The notes under the pieces are model-generated. The model searched no databases. It worked only from the letters and a program-made list of their open reading frames with translations, and was not told the origin of the DNA. A program made the translations under genes and the position numbers. A stretch of DNA of 64,000 nt, taken from contig NZ_VFMO01000001.1 in assembly GCF_006715095.1 (NCBI RefSeq), forward strand, positions 3,410,001 to 3,474,000, in the 5' to 3' direction. Below are positions 37,753 to 48,073 of this stretch, in pieces (the stretch's first letter is position 1; every line of letters begins with the position of its first letter). Origin of the DNA: Yimella lutea. GTDB lineage: Bacteria > Actinomycetota > Actinomycetes > Actinomycetales > Dermatophilaceae.

Positions 37753-38484
37753 ATGGCCAACCTGCTGCTGCTCACCGACGCCCGCGGGGCGAGCATCGAG
37801 GTGCTGCCGGCTTTGGCCCTGCTGGGTCACCGGGTCCGGATCCTGCCCGCGGTGACCGACGTACTGGTCGACCCACCCCCGAGTGACGTCGTGCTGCTCG
37901 ATGCTCGCCGCGATCTGGTCGGGGCCCGGACGATGGCCAGGTTTCTGCGCGGAGCCGGCTCGACCGATCCCGTCCTCGGTATCTTCACCGAAGGCGGGCT
38001 GGCCGCGGTCAACGCCGACTGGCAACTCGACGACGTGCTGCTCGACAGTGCAGGTCCGGCCGAAGTTGAGGCACGTCTGCGTCTGGCAACGTCGAGCCGA
38101 CCCGAGCAGGAGGACGAGAACCTCACCAAGATCGTGGTCGGCGACCTGGTCATCGACGAACAGGCGTACTCGGTGCGCGTCGGACGCACCATGCTCGATC
38201 TCACTTACAAGGAGTTCGAGCTGCTGAAGCAGTTGGCGGCCCACCCGGGACGCGTGTTCACCCGCGCGCAGTTGCTGCAGGAGGTGTGGGGATACGACTA
38301 CTTCGGGGGCACCCGCACAGTCGACGTGCACGTGCGTCGCCTGCGCGCCAAGCTCGGACCGGAGAACGAGTCGTTCATCGGGACGGTCCGTAACGTCGGG
38401 TATCGATTCGCCGGGCCGCGCGAGGCGCGCGGCAGTGACGAGAAGACCTCCGAGATCGATCAGAGCGAGCACGCCGACACCTGA
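37753..38484 (+). CDS. glnR: GlnR-like orphan winged-helix response regulator
   Basis: A 243-residue OmpR-fold protein. The receiver domain (1-115) is atypical: the position of the phosphorylated Asp is Asp50 in VVLLDARRD, but the acidic pocket and Lys are not conserved, as in GlnR, which works without phosphorylation. The winged helix (about 130-220) contains [21 protein letters not shown]. GlnR governs nitrogen genes in actinobacteria. The neighbour mshD follows 32 bases later, exactly as in M. tuberculosis Rv0818-Rv0819. Confidence 0.85.
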   Translation: MANLLLLTDARGASIEVLPALALLGHRVRILPAVTDVLVDPPPSDVVLLDARRDLVGARTMARFLRGAGSTDPVLGIFTEGGLAAVNADWQLDDVLLDSAGPAEVEARLRLATSSRPEQEDENLTKIVVGDLVIDEQAYSVRVGRTMLDLTYKEFELLKQLAAHPGRVFTRAQLLQEVWGYDYFGGTRTVDVHVRRLRAKLGPENESFIGTVRNVGYRFAGPREARGSDEKTSEIDQSEHADT

Positions 38485-38516
38485 CCGCTCTGACCCGGAC
38501 GTGGTGGAATCGGAGC

Positions 38517-39386
38517 ATGGACCGTCCAGCACTTTCCGACGTCGTGACCCTTGCCGACGCTGCCCAAGCCGTCGACGGCGTCGCCCCGCTGTCGGAGGCC
38601 ACCTTCCTCGCCCTTGACGCCCCTGCGTCCGATCAGGACCTGCACGGCTACGTACAGGGAGCGGGCGGCCTGGACGCCTACTCCCACCTGCGGCTGGAGG
38701 ATGACGGCACCGCCTGGGCCGAGATCGTGGTCCATCCCCACGCCCGCCGCCACGGCCACGCGAGTCGCTTCCTGGAGTTCGTCCGTAACCAGAATCCGCA
38801 GGTTCGGGTATGGGCGCACGGTGATGTTCCGGCCGCGCAGGAGACCGCGAGACACCGAGGGATGCAGGTCGTCCGCGACCTGTGGGTGATGTCCCGTCCG
38901 GTCGACGACAGCATCACCGATCCTGTTGTGCCCGAAGGTTTTTCGGCCCGCTCCTTCCGGACCGGTGATGAGGAGGACTGGCTCGCGGTCAACGCACGCG
39001 CGTTCGCGCACCACCCCGAGCAGGGACGGATGACCTTGCCCGACCTGCAGGCGCGCATGGCGGAGCCGTGGTTCGACCCGTCCGGCCTGCTGTTGGTCTT
39101 CGACGACGCGACCGGCCGGCTCGCGGCCAGCCACTGGACCAAGATCGCCGAGCAGTCGAGTGGCGTCGGCGAGGTGTACGTGGTGGCCGTCGACCCCGAG
39201 TTCCAGGGGCGCGGCCTCGGCGGTTACGTCACCTCGATCGGGTTGGCACACCTGCGGGACAAGGCAGTTCGGGAGATCGAGTTGTACGTCGAGGGCGACA
39301 ACGAGCCGGCGATCGCCACCTACCGCCGTCGCGGATTCGAGCGGTCTGCGCAGGACGTCATGTACGCCTGGCCCGGACAGGCCTGA
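38517..39386 (+). CDS. mshD: mycothiol synthase MshD
   Basis: A 289-residue protein with tandem GNAT domains (about 1-135 and 140-289). The C-terminal domain carries the acetyl-CoA motif [23 protein letters not shown]; the N-terminal domain has a less conserved equivalent ([19 protein letters not shown]). It acetylates the cysteine of Cys-GlcN-Ins with acetyl-CoA, the last step of mycothiol synthesis. It follows the GlnR-like gene and lies four bases before ppk1, so the three may share a transcript. Confidence 0.92.
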   Translation: MDRPALSDVVTLADAAQAVDGVAPLSEATFLALDAPASDQDLHGYVQGAGGLDAYSHLRLEDDGTAWAEIVVHPHARRHGHASRFLEFVRNQNPQVRVWAHGDVPAAQETARHRGMQVVRDLWVMSRPVDDSITDPVVPEGFSARSFRTGDEEDWLAVNARAFAHHPEQGRMTLPDLQARMAEPWFDPSGLLLVFDDATGRLAASHWTKIAEQSSGVGEVYVVAVDPEFQGRGLGGYVTSIGLAHLRDKAVREIELYVEGDNEPAIATYRRRGFERSAQDVMYAWPGQA

Positions 39387-39390
39387 CACC

Positions 39391-41702
<2,312 letters not shown>

Positions 41703-41706
<4 letters not shown>

Positions 41707-42653
41707 GCCAGACGAACGGACAGGCCCCGTTGGCGACGATCGGCGCGAGCGGTGTGGTCCTGTGGCGCCGGCACCGCGGCGCGTTGCAGGTGCTGCTGGT
41801 CCACCGCGCCAAGTACGACGACTGGTCGTGGCCCAAGGGCAAGCTGGATCCCGGCGAGTCATGGATCGAGGCGGCAGTGCGCGAGGTGCAGGAGGAGACC
41901 GGGCTGCGTGCCCGCGTCGGCATCCCACTGCCGGACGCGAGCTACCCCTTGCGCTCGGGCGAACTCAAGCACGTCCAGTACTGGGCCGGCGAGGCGATCG
42001 CGGGTGACGGCGCCCTCGAGAACGAGATCGATGATGTCGCATGGTTGCCGGTCGACAAGGCCTTGGCACGGTTGAGCTATACCCGCGATTCCATTCAGCT
42101 CCAAGCGATCGTCGAAGCCGAGCGCCGGTTCGGGTTGGCCACCTGGCCGTTCGTCGTCGTCCGGCACGCGGTCGCCGTGCCCCGGGTCGACTGGGACGGC
42201 GAGGACTCCGAGCGTCCGCTCACCCCGGACGGAGTCGAACGCTCCCGCACACTCGTCGCGTTGCTGGACGCCTACTCCCCCACCCGCATCCTGAGTTCGG
42301 CATCGGTTCGTTGCTCGGCCACGGTCGCGCCGTATGTGGAGCATGCCGATATCGACCCGATCTTCAAGAACGGACTGTCGGAGGAGGGCTTCGCCGACGA
42401 CCCGCGCAAGGTCGTCAAACATGTCGCCCGCGCGTTCGCCAGGACCGACCCGGTTGCCTTCTGCACACACCGTCCGGTGCTGCCTTCGATACTGCTGCAG
42501 ATCGCCGGCTACTGCACTCCGGGTGGGCTGGCCGGCACGACCTTGCGCGGCCTCGCCGAGAACGGGATGGACAAGGGCGAGGCGCTGGTGTGTCACGTTG
42601 CCGGGGCGGGTGACACGGCGCGCGTGGTCGCCGTCGAACGCCACCGACCTTGA
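41703..42653 (+). CDS. mutT1: Nudix hydrolase-histidine phosphatase fusion, MutT1-like
   Basis: A 316-residue two-domain protein. The N-terminal Nudix domain (about 8-150) has the Nudix box in [20 protein letters not shown]; the C-terminal histidine phosphatase domain (about 155-316) begins with [12 protein letters not shown], its catalytic histidine. Homologues (MutT1, Rv2985) degrade 8-oxo-GTP and diadenosine polyphosphates, and Rv2985 also follows ppk1. The start is TTG 41703, overlapping the ppk1 stop. It ends well before the pstS promoter region. Confidence 0.88.
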
Positions 42654-42763
42654 CCTCGCCGGCGTTTCTTGGTCAACCGTCCGGGTCCACGCTGTGATTC
42701 AGGCCACACGAGGGCCCGGTCAATAACAGAACCGCAGGTTACGGTGGGATTTCGATGTGGCCA

Positions 42764-42785
42764 GTTCACCGTGTGTTCACCGACT
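42764..42785. promoter_or_regulatory. PHO box upstream of pstS
   Basis: Two GTTCACC repeats start at 42764 and 42775, exactly 11 bases apart, as two direct 11-bp units (GTTCACCGTGT and GTTCACCGACT). This is the classic actinobacterial PHO box bound by PhoP/RegX3-type regulators. It sits about 90 bases before the pstS ATG. The remainder of 42654-42874 holds the promoter and leader; no other gene is seen. Confidence 0.8.
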
Positions 42786-42874
42786 GGGGGTCATTCGGTC
42801 ACGTGCCCTGCCTACCTTCGCATCGTCGGTGCATCTGCCGGCGTATCTGGTAGTCACACCTGAGAGGTTCCCCC

Positions 42875-44029
42875 GTGAAGATCACGCGTTCCGGCCGCGC
42901 AGCCAGCGTGGCACTCGTTGCCGCCTTTGCCCTCACCGCTTGCGGCAGCGACAGCAACACCCCCGGATCGAGCGACAGCTCCAAGGACAACGGCTCCACG
43001 AGCTCCTCCTCGGCCGCCGGCGGTGCAGAGGGCGGCAAGGACGAGTGCGGCACCACCAAGATCACCGCCGAGGGTTCGACCGCCCAGGACAACGCGATCC
43101 AGGACGTCATCGCTTCCTACGGCGAGAAGTGCGCCGACGCCGGCGTCACCTACAACGGCACCGGCTCGGGTGCAGGTATCAAGCAGTTCATCGCCAAGCA
43201 GGTCAACTTCGCCGGCTCCGACTCGGCGCTGAAGACCGAGGAGAAGGACGGCAAGATCGAGCAGACCGAGGCCGACAAGGCGTGCGCCTCCCCGGCGTGG
43301 AACCTGCCGATGGTCACCGGCCCGATCGCCATCACCTACAACCTCCCGGGTGTCGACAAGCTCGTCCTCACCCCGGCCGTGATGGCCGACATCTTCAACG
43401 GCAAGATCGCCAAGTGGAACGACAAGGCGATCGCCGACCTCAACAAGGACGCGAAGCTGCCGGACAGCGACATCAAGCCGATGTTCCGCTCCGACGAGTC
43501 GGGCACCACCGAAAACTTCACCAAGTACCTCGCCGCCTCGGCGAAGGACAAGTGGACCGCAGAGCCGGCCAAGAAGTGGTCCGGCAAGGGTGAGGGCAAG
43601 GCCAAGACCGCCGGTGTCGCATCCGCCGTCAAGAGCACCGAGGGAGCCATCGGCTACGTCGAGTGGGGCGCAGCCAAGGACAACAAGCTGTCGTACGCAC
43701 AGGTCGACAACGGTTCCGGTGCTGTCGAACTGACCGGCGAATCGGCCGGTAAGGCCGTCGCCGCCGCGAAGGTCGACGGCAAGGGCAACGACCTGAAGCT
43801 GAAGCTCGACTACGCGACCAAGGAGGCCGGCGCCTACCCGATCCTGCTGGTCACTTACGAGATCGCCTGCTCGAAGTACCCGGACGCGAAGGTCGGAGCA
43901 AGCGTCAAGGCGTTCCTGAACCACTTCGCCTCGGACGACGCGCAGAAGGCCATCGAGGAGATCGGCTACGCACCGCTGCCGGGCGAGATCGCCGGCAAGG
44001 TCAAGAACGCCATCGGCGCCATCAAGTGA
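42875..44029 (+). CDS. pstS: phosphate ABC transporter substrate-binding lipoprotein PstS
   Basis: A 384-residue lipoprotein with signal peptide and lipobox LTAC (lipidated Cys23), then a Ser/Gly-rich spacer and the phosphate-binding fold. Ligand segments include TAEGSTAQDNAIQD, GTGSGAGIKQFI and RSDESGTTENF, with the family ending AIEEIGYAPLPGEI. It delivers phosphate to PstCA. The preceding PHO box and the following pstC, pstA and pstB genes place it as the first gene of a phosphate-starvation operon under RegX3. Confidence 0.94.
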   Translation: MKITRSGRAASVALVAAFALTACGSDSNTPGSSDSSKDNGSTSSSSAAGGAEGGKDECGTTKITAEGSTAQDNAIQDVIASYGEKCADAGVTYNGTGSGAGIKQFIAKQVNFAGSDSALKTEEKDGKIEQTEADKACASPAWNLPMVTGPIAITYNLPGVDKLVLTPAVMADIFNGKIAKWNDKAIADLNKDAKLPDSDIKPMFRSDESGTTENFTKYLAASAKDKWTAEPAKKWSGKGEGKAKTAGVASAVKSTEGAIGYVEWGAAKDNKLSYAQVDNGSGAVELTGESAGKAVAAAKVDGKGNDLKLKLDYATKEAGAYPILLVTYEIACSKYPDAKVGASVKAFLNHFASDDAQKAIEEIGYAPLPGEIAGKVKNAIGAIK

Positions 44030-44112
44030 TTCACCGTCGGTGGTGGGTCGGCGATCGCCGGCCCACCACCGACATACGCACTTTCTCTTCATCTGCGAGT
44101 TAGGTAGCACGC

Positions 44113-45126
44113 ATGACCTCCATTACCGGAGTCTCGGCCGCGGACAGCAGTCCCGACCCGGACGGCCGCACGCCACTCGAGGGCGATCGCGCCAACACCG
44201 GACGTCTGGGTGACAAGCTCTTCGGCGGAGCCGCCACCGCCGCCGGACTGATCATCATCCTGATCGTCACCCTGATCGGCGTCTTCCTGATCGCCCAGGC
44301 GATTCCGGCGCTGCTGAAGAACAAGGACAACTTCCTCACCTCACAGGCCTGGGACGTCTCCAACCCTGACGAGATGCGCTTCGGCATCGCCCGTCTGCTC
44401 TGGGTGACCGTGAGTTCCTCGGTGGTGGCAATGCTGATCGCGGTGCCCCTGGGCGTCGCCATCGCGCTCTTCCTGACGGAGTACGCGCCCAAGTGGCTGG
44501 CGAAGCCGGCCGCGTCCCTGGTCGACCTGCTCGCAGCTGTGCCGTCGATCGTCTACGGCCTGTGGGGCGCCAACATCGTCGGCCAGTACTTCGAGCCGGT
44601 TGGTGACTTCCTCAACACATACTTCGGCTGGATGCCGTTGTTCGCAGATGCGAGCAATGCGCGCGGATCGTCGATCGCGTTCGTCTCCATCGTCCTCGCG
44701 ATCATGATCCTGCCGATCGTCACCGCCCTGTCCCGCGAGGTGTTCGCCCAGACCCCGGCAGCCCACAAGGAAGCCGCGCTCGCCCTCGGTGCCACCAAGT
44801 GGGAGATGATCCGTACAGCCGTGCTGCCCTTCGGCAAGCCGGGCGTGATCTCGGCGGCGATGCTCGCACTCGGCCGAGCCCTCGGCGAGACCCTCGCGGT
44901 CATGCTGATCGTGTCTGCCCTGGCCAGCGGTTCGGAATGGAACCTTTCGTTGCTTGCCGGCGGCGAGACCTTCGCCTCCAAGATCGCCAACAATGCCGGT
45001 GAGTTCGACAGCCCCAGCAAGACCGGCGCGTATATCGCAGCGGGTCTGGTGCTGTTCATCCTCACCTTCGTGGTCAACGCGATCGCCCGTATCGTCATCG
45101 AGCGCCGGAAGGCCTTCACCGAATGA
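44113..45126 (+). CDS. pstC: phosphate ABC transporter permease PstC
   Basis: A 337-residue permease with a polar N-terminal extension (about 1-40) and six membrane segments; the cytoplasmic loop AAHKEAALALGATKWEMIRTA is the family's EAA-type ATPase contact. The conserved GRALGETLAVMLI follows. It forms the channel with PstA. It lies 83 bases after pstS, and its stop overlaps the pstA start by four bases (ATGA). Confidence 0.94.
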   Translation: MTSITGVSAADSSPDPDGRTPLEGDRANTGRLGDKLFGGAATAAGLIIILIVTLIGVFLIAQAIPALLKNKDNFLTSQAWDVSNPDEMRFGIARLLWVTVSSSVVAMLIAVPLGVAIALFLTEYAPKWLAKPAASLVDLLAAVPSIVYGLWGANIVGQYFEPVGDFLNTYFGWMPLFADASNARGSSIAFVSIVLAIMILPIVTALSREVFAQTPAAHKEAALALGATKWEMIRTAVLPFGKPGVISAAMLALGRALGETLAVMLIVSALASGSEWNLSLLAGGETFASKIANNAGEFDSPSKTGAYIAAGLVLFILTFVVNAIARIVIERRKAFTE

Positions 45127-46031
45127 GCACCGTCGACACTGCCACCGCCACGAACCAGCACGTCGATCTCGGTTCGAAGTCCGCCGGACGCGCGGTCAAG
45201 GACAAGGTCGCACAGGCGGTCATGTGGCTGGCCTTCGTCATCGCGATGATCCCGCTGGTCTGGATCCTCGCCACCGTCATCGTCAAGGGTGGCTCCCTGC
45301 TGCTGGAATCGCAGTGGTGGACCCATTCCCAGCAGGGCATCACCAACCGTCGCGAGGGTGGCGGTGCGGTCCACGCGATCCAGGGCACCTTGCTGCAGGG
45401 CTTCGTCACCGCGCTCATCTCGGTCCCGATCGGTGTCTTCACCGCGGTCTACCTGGTCGAGTACGGACGCGGCAAGCTCGCCCGCGCGGTCAGCTTCATG
45501 GTCGACATCCTCACCGGCATCCCCTCGGTGGTCGCGGCGCTGTTCATCTACGCGCTCTGGGTGACCACCTTCGGATTCAACCGAATCCCGTTCGCCGTCT
45601 GTCTCGCACTCACGATCCTCATGGTGCCGACGATCGTCCGCTCCACCGAGGAGATGCTCAAACTCGTCCCGAACGAACTGCGTGAAGCCTCGTACGCCCT
45701 GGGTGTGCCGAAGTGGAAGACGATCGTGAAGATCGTGCTGCCGACGGCGTTCTCCGGCATCGTCACCGGCATCCTGCTGGGCCTCGCCCGGGTCATGGGC
45801 GAGACCGCACCGTTGATCATCCTGGCGCCCTACTTCCGCTCGATCTCGACCAACCTGTTCGACGGCCTGATGGGCACGCTGCCGACGATGATCAACGACG
45901 GTCGCGACAACATGGGTCTCCTGCCCACCCAGGAGCGCGTGTGGGCAGCTTCGCTCACCCTGATCCTGCTCATCCTCGTGCTCAACCTGCTCGGCCGGCT
46001 CGTCAGCCGGATGAGCAAGGTGAAGAGCTGA
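45123..46031 (+). CDS. pstA: phosphate ABC transporter permease PstA
   Basis: A 302-residue permease with six predicted membrane segments. The EAA-type loop is [20 protein letters not shown] and the conserved [17 protein letters not shown] follows. It pairs with PstC to form the membrane channel. The ATG at 45123 overlaps the pstC stop (ATGA), and pstB follows after 32 bases with a GAAGGA ribosome site. Confidence 0.94.
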   Translation: MSTVDTATATNQHVDLGSKSAGRAVKDKVAQAVMWLAFVIAMIPLVWILATVIVKGGSLLLESQWWTHSQQGITNRREGGGAVHAIQGTLLQGFVTALISVPIGVFTAVYLVEYGRGKLARAVSFMVDILTGIPSVVAALFIYALWVTTFGFNRIPFAVCLALTILMVPTIVRSTEEMLKLVPNELREASYALGVPKWKTIVKIVLPTAFSGIVTGILLGLARVMGETAPLIILAPYFRSISTNLFDGLMGTLPTMINDGRDNMGLLPTQERVWAASLTLILLILVLNLLGRLVSRMSKVKS

Positions 46032-46063
46032 CCGCCGTTTTCGTCACAGAAGGAATCACGTAC

Positions 46064-46840
46064 ATGGGTAAGCGCATCGACGTCCAGGACCTGAACGTCT
46101 ACTACGGCGACTTCAAGGCGGTCGAGGACGTCACGATGACGGTCGAGCCCCGCTCGGTGACCGCGTTCATCGGTCCGTCCGGCTGCGGTAAGTCCACCTT
46201 CCTGCGGACGCTGAACCGGATGCACGAGGTCATCCCCGGTGGACGCGTCGAGGGCAAGGTGCTACTGGATGACCAGGACCTCTACGCCAACGGCGTCGAC
46301 CCGGTCGGTGTGCGCCGCACGGTCGGCATGGTCTTCCAACGTCCGAACCCCTTCCCCACCATGTCGATCGGTGACAACGTCACCGCGGGCCTTCGCCTCA
46401 ATGGCATGAAGAACAAGAAGGAACTCACCGAGCGGACTGAGCGTGCGCTGCGCGGTGCGAACCTCTGGGAAGAGGTCAAGGACCGCCTCGACAAGCCGGG
46501 TGCGGGACTGTCCGGTGGCCAGCAGCAGCGTCTGTGCATCGCCCGCGCGATCGCGGTGCAGCCGCAGGTGCTGCTGATGGACGAGCCGTGTTCGGCGCTC
46601 GACCCGATCTCCACGCTCGCGATCGAGGACCTGGTTCACGAGTTGAAGGAGGACTACACGATCGTGATCGTGACCCACAACATGCAGCAGGCGGCGCGCG
46701 TCTCGGACAAGACCGCCTTCTTCAACCTCGCGGCCACCGGGAAGCCCGGCCGGCTCGTGGAGATGGACGACACCACGACCATCTTCAACAACCCGAAGGT
46801 CAAGGCGACCGAGGACTACATCTCCGGCCGCTTCGGCTGA
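46064..46840 (+). CDS. pstB: phosphate ABC transporter ATPase PstB
   Basis: A 258-residue ABC ATPase with Walker [10 protein letters not shown] (37-45), signature [14 protein letters not shown], Walker [13 protein letters not shown] and the H-loop in [11 protein letters not shown]. It powers phosphate import by PstCA. The start is ATG 46064 after GAAGGA. It closes the pstSCAB operon and is followed by a strong terminator; phoU is not in this operon but lies 23 kb away beside senX3. Confidence 0.95.
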   Translation: MGKRIDVQDLNVYYGDFKAVEDVTMTVEPRSVTAFIGPSGCGKSTFLRTLNRMHEVIPGGRVEGKVLLDDQDLYANGVDPVGVRRTVGMVFQRPNPFPTMSIGDNVTAGLRLNGMKNKKELTERTERALRGANLWEEVKDRLDKPGAGLSGGQQQRLCIARAIAVQPQVLLMDEPCSALDPISTLAIEDLVHELKEDYTIVIVTHNMQQAARVSDKTAFFNLAATGKPGRLVEMDDTTTIFNNPKVKATEDYISGRFG

Positions 46841-46899
46841 TCGGCCGATTCGGGCCGATCAGCCCGCCGGCGGCGATCAGGGGGATTCGCCGACGCGAC

Positions 46900-46934
46900 A
46901 AGGCCCCGCACCACGAAAAGTGGTGCGGGGCCTT
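46900..46934 (+). terminator. terminator of the pst operon
   Basis: A perfect 15-bp stem (46900-46914 with 46920-46934) with a GAAAA loop begins 60 bases after the pstB stop. Nothing further was recognised from 46935 to 47080. Confidence 0.85.
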
Positions 46935-47080
46935 GGTCGTATCCGGGCGGGGAGCGCCTCACGGCGCGTGGCCGCTCGTAGCGGCTGATTTTGGGACCCG
47001 GGGCTGCCGCCGCCCGAACACGTAAGAGCCTAACCCGCCCCGACCGGGGTTTGTTCCCCTGACCGGGTGATCGTGACGAG

Positions 47081-47341
47081 CTACTTCTTGAGCTGACCTT
47101 CGGCCACGACGGTCTTGCCCTTGCCGTCGCACTTGTCGTGGTGATGGGAGACGTCGTCGCGGGCCTTTTCACGGGATCGACGCCCTGGGCCGCGCCAGTC
47201 GCAGCTCTTGCAGAGCCCGAAGGTGAAGCTGCCGACGTCCTCGGTCAGGTGCTTTTCCTTGACCTCGACGGTCAGCTTCTTGTGACCCCCGATCGGCGGC
47301 TTGAGGCGCAGCTTGACCGAGGTCCATTTGTTCTTACCCAC
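47081..47341 (-). CDS. small Cys/His protein, possible zinc ribbon
   Basis: An 86-residue basic protein with no known family. A CKSCDWRG segment (CxxC) and a later HHHDKC (His/Cys) make a plausible C2HC-type zinc site, with Arg/Lys-rich stretches between them and at the end. The VGKNKWTSVKLRLKPP start looks like a mature protein N-terminus. The GTG at 47341 is a working start; other GTG and TTG codons in the same frame extend it by up to 15 residues. It is convergent with the pst operon. Confidence 0.55.
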   Translation of the reverse strand: MGKNKWTSVKLRLKPPIGGHKKLTVEVKEKHLTEDVGSFTFGLCKSCDWRGPGRRSREKARDDVSHHHDKCDGKGKTVVAEGQLKK

Positions 47342-47428
47342 GGCCGGAACGGTATCCCCCACCCCCGAAGTAGGACAACCGTCCAATAGGGACTGTGACC
47401 GTCCTCATAACGCCGTGATGCACTGAGC

Positions 47429-48064
47429 TCAATGTAATGTGCCTGACCGCCAGGCGGCCGCTGCTCGCCGCAGGTCCGACGCCGTACCTCGCATGGCGGA
47501 GGCGGACACGGTCTGGGTGCGTGCCGCCTCGTCGTCGTAGCCGTCGCTGAAGTCCGCGCGGTGTGCTCGACCGGTCGCGACGACCTCGCAGAACGCAGCG
47601 GCACGCTCGAGCGCGGTGTCGAGTTCGCCGCGATAGACGCCGGTCAGAATCGCGTCACCGAGAGCCAGCATGGCATCCGGTGACGGGGGCTCGGCCGAGC
47701 CGGCGATGGCCGCGGGCACGTCGGCGCGCAACCTGCCCTCGGCGAAGTCGGCGGACGCCCCCGCAGCGTCCCGGACGATCCACTCACGCAAGGCGTACAA
47801 GCGCCACAGGGCACCGGGAAGACTCACTGCCGGCTGCCTCGACCACAGGTCGGCAACCGTCGACAGCCCGAGTTCGCCGACCAGGTTCACCAGTCGCGCC
47901 GTCAAGGCCGGGTCATCGTCCGCGCGGCCGGTGCGCACCAGAATCGCGGCGGATTCGTGCGCGATCTCGCTGGCCCGCGCCGGGTCGAAGCTGCCGACGT
48001 GCGACTCGATCTGTTCCGGGGACATCGGTTGGGGACGCCGGGGGCGACGCTGCTCGTCGGACAT
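47429..48064 (-). CDS. conserved actinobacterial protein of unknown function
   Basis: A 211-residue, mostly helical, Ala-rich soluble protein with no recognised motif or membrane segment. An Arg/Pro-rich N-terminus (about 1-14) precedes a helical body. It is not a shadow of another gene: its frame has the usual GC-rich third-base pattern, and it ends just before the small Cys/His gene. It lies nine bases downstream of the DUF3516 helicase gene on the same strand, which hints at a functional or operon link. Function unknown. Confidence 0.65.
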   Translation of the reverse strand: MSDEQRRPRRPQPMSPEQIESHVGSFDPARASEIAHESAAILVRTGRADDDPALTARLVNLVGELGLSTVADLWSRQPAVSLPGALWRLYALREWIVRDAAGASADFAEGRLRADVPAAIAGSAEPPSPDAMLALGDAILTGVYRGELDTALERAAAFCEVVATGRAHRADFSDGYDDEAARTQTVSASAMRGTASDLRRAAAAWRSGTLH

Positions 48065-48073
48065 CGCTCCAGG

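Noticed and set aside
42854..44110. 418-codon open frame antisense to pstS
   Set aside because: It is a shadow of pstS, which is unambiguous in sequence and context.
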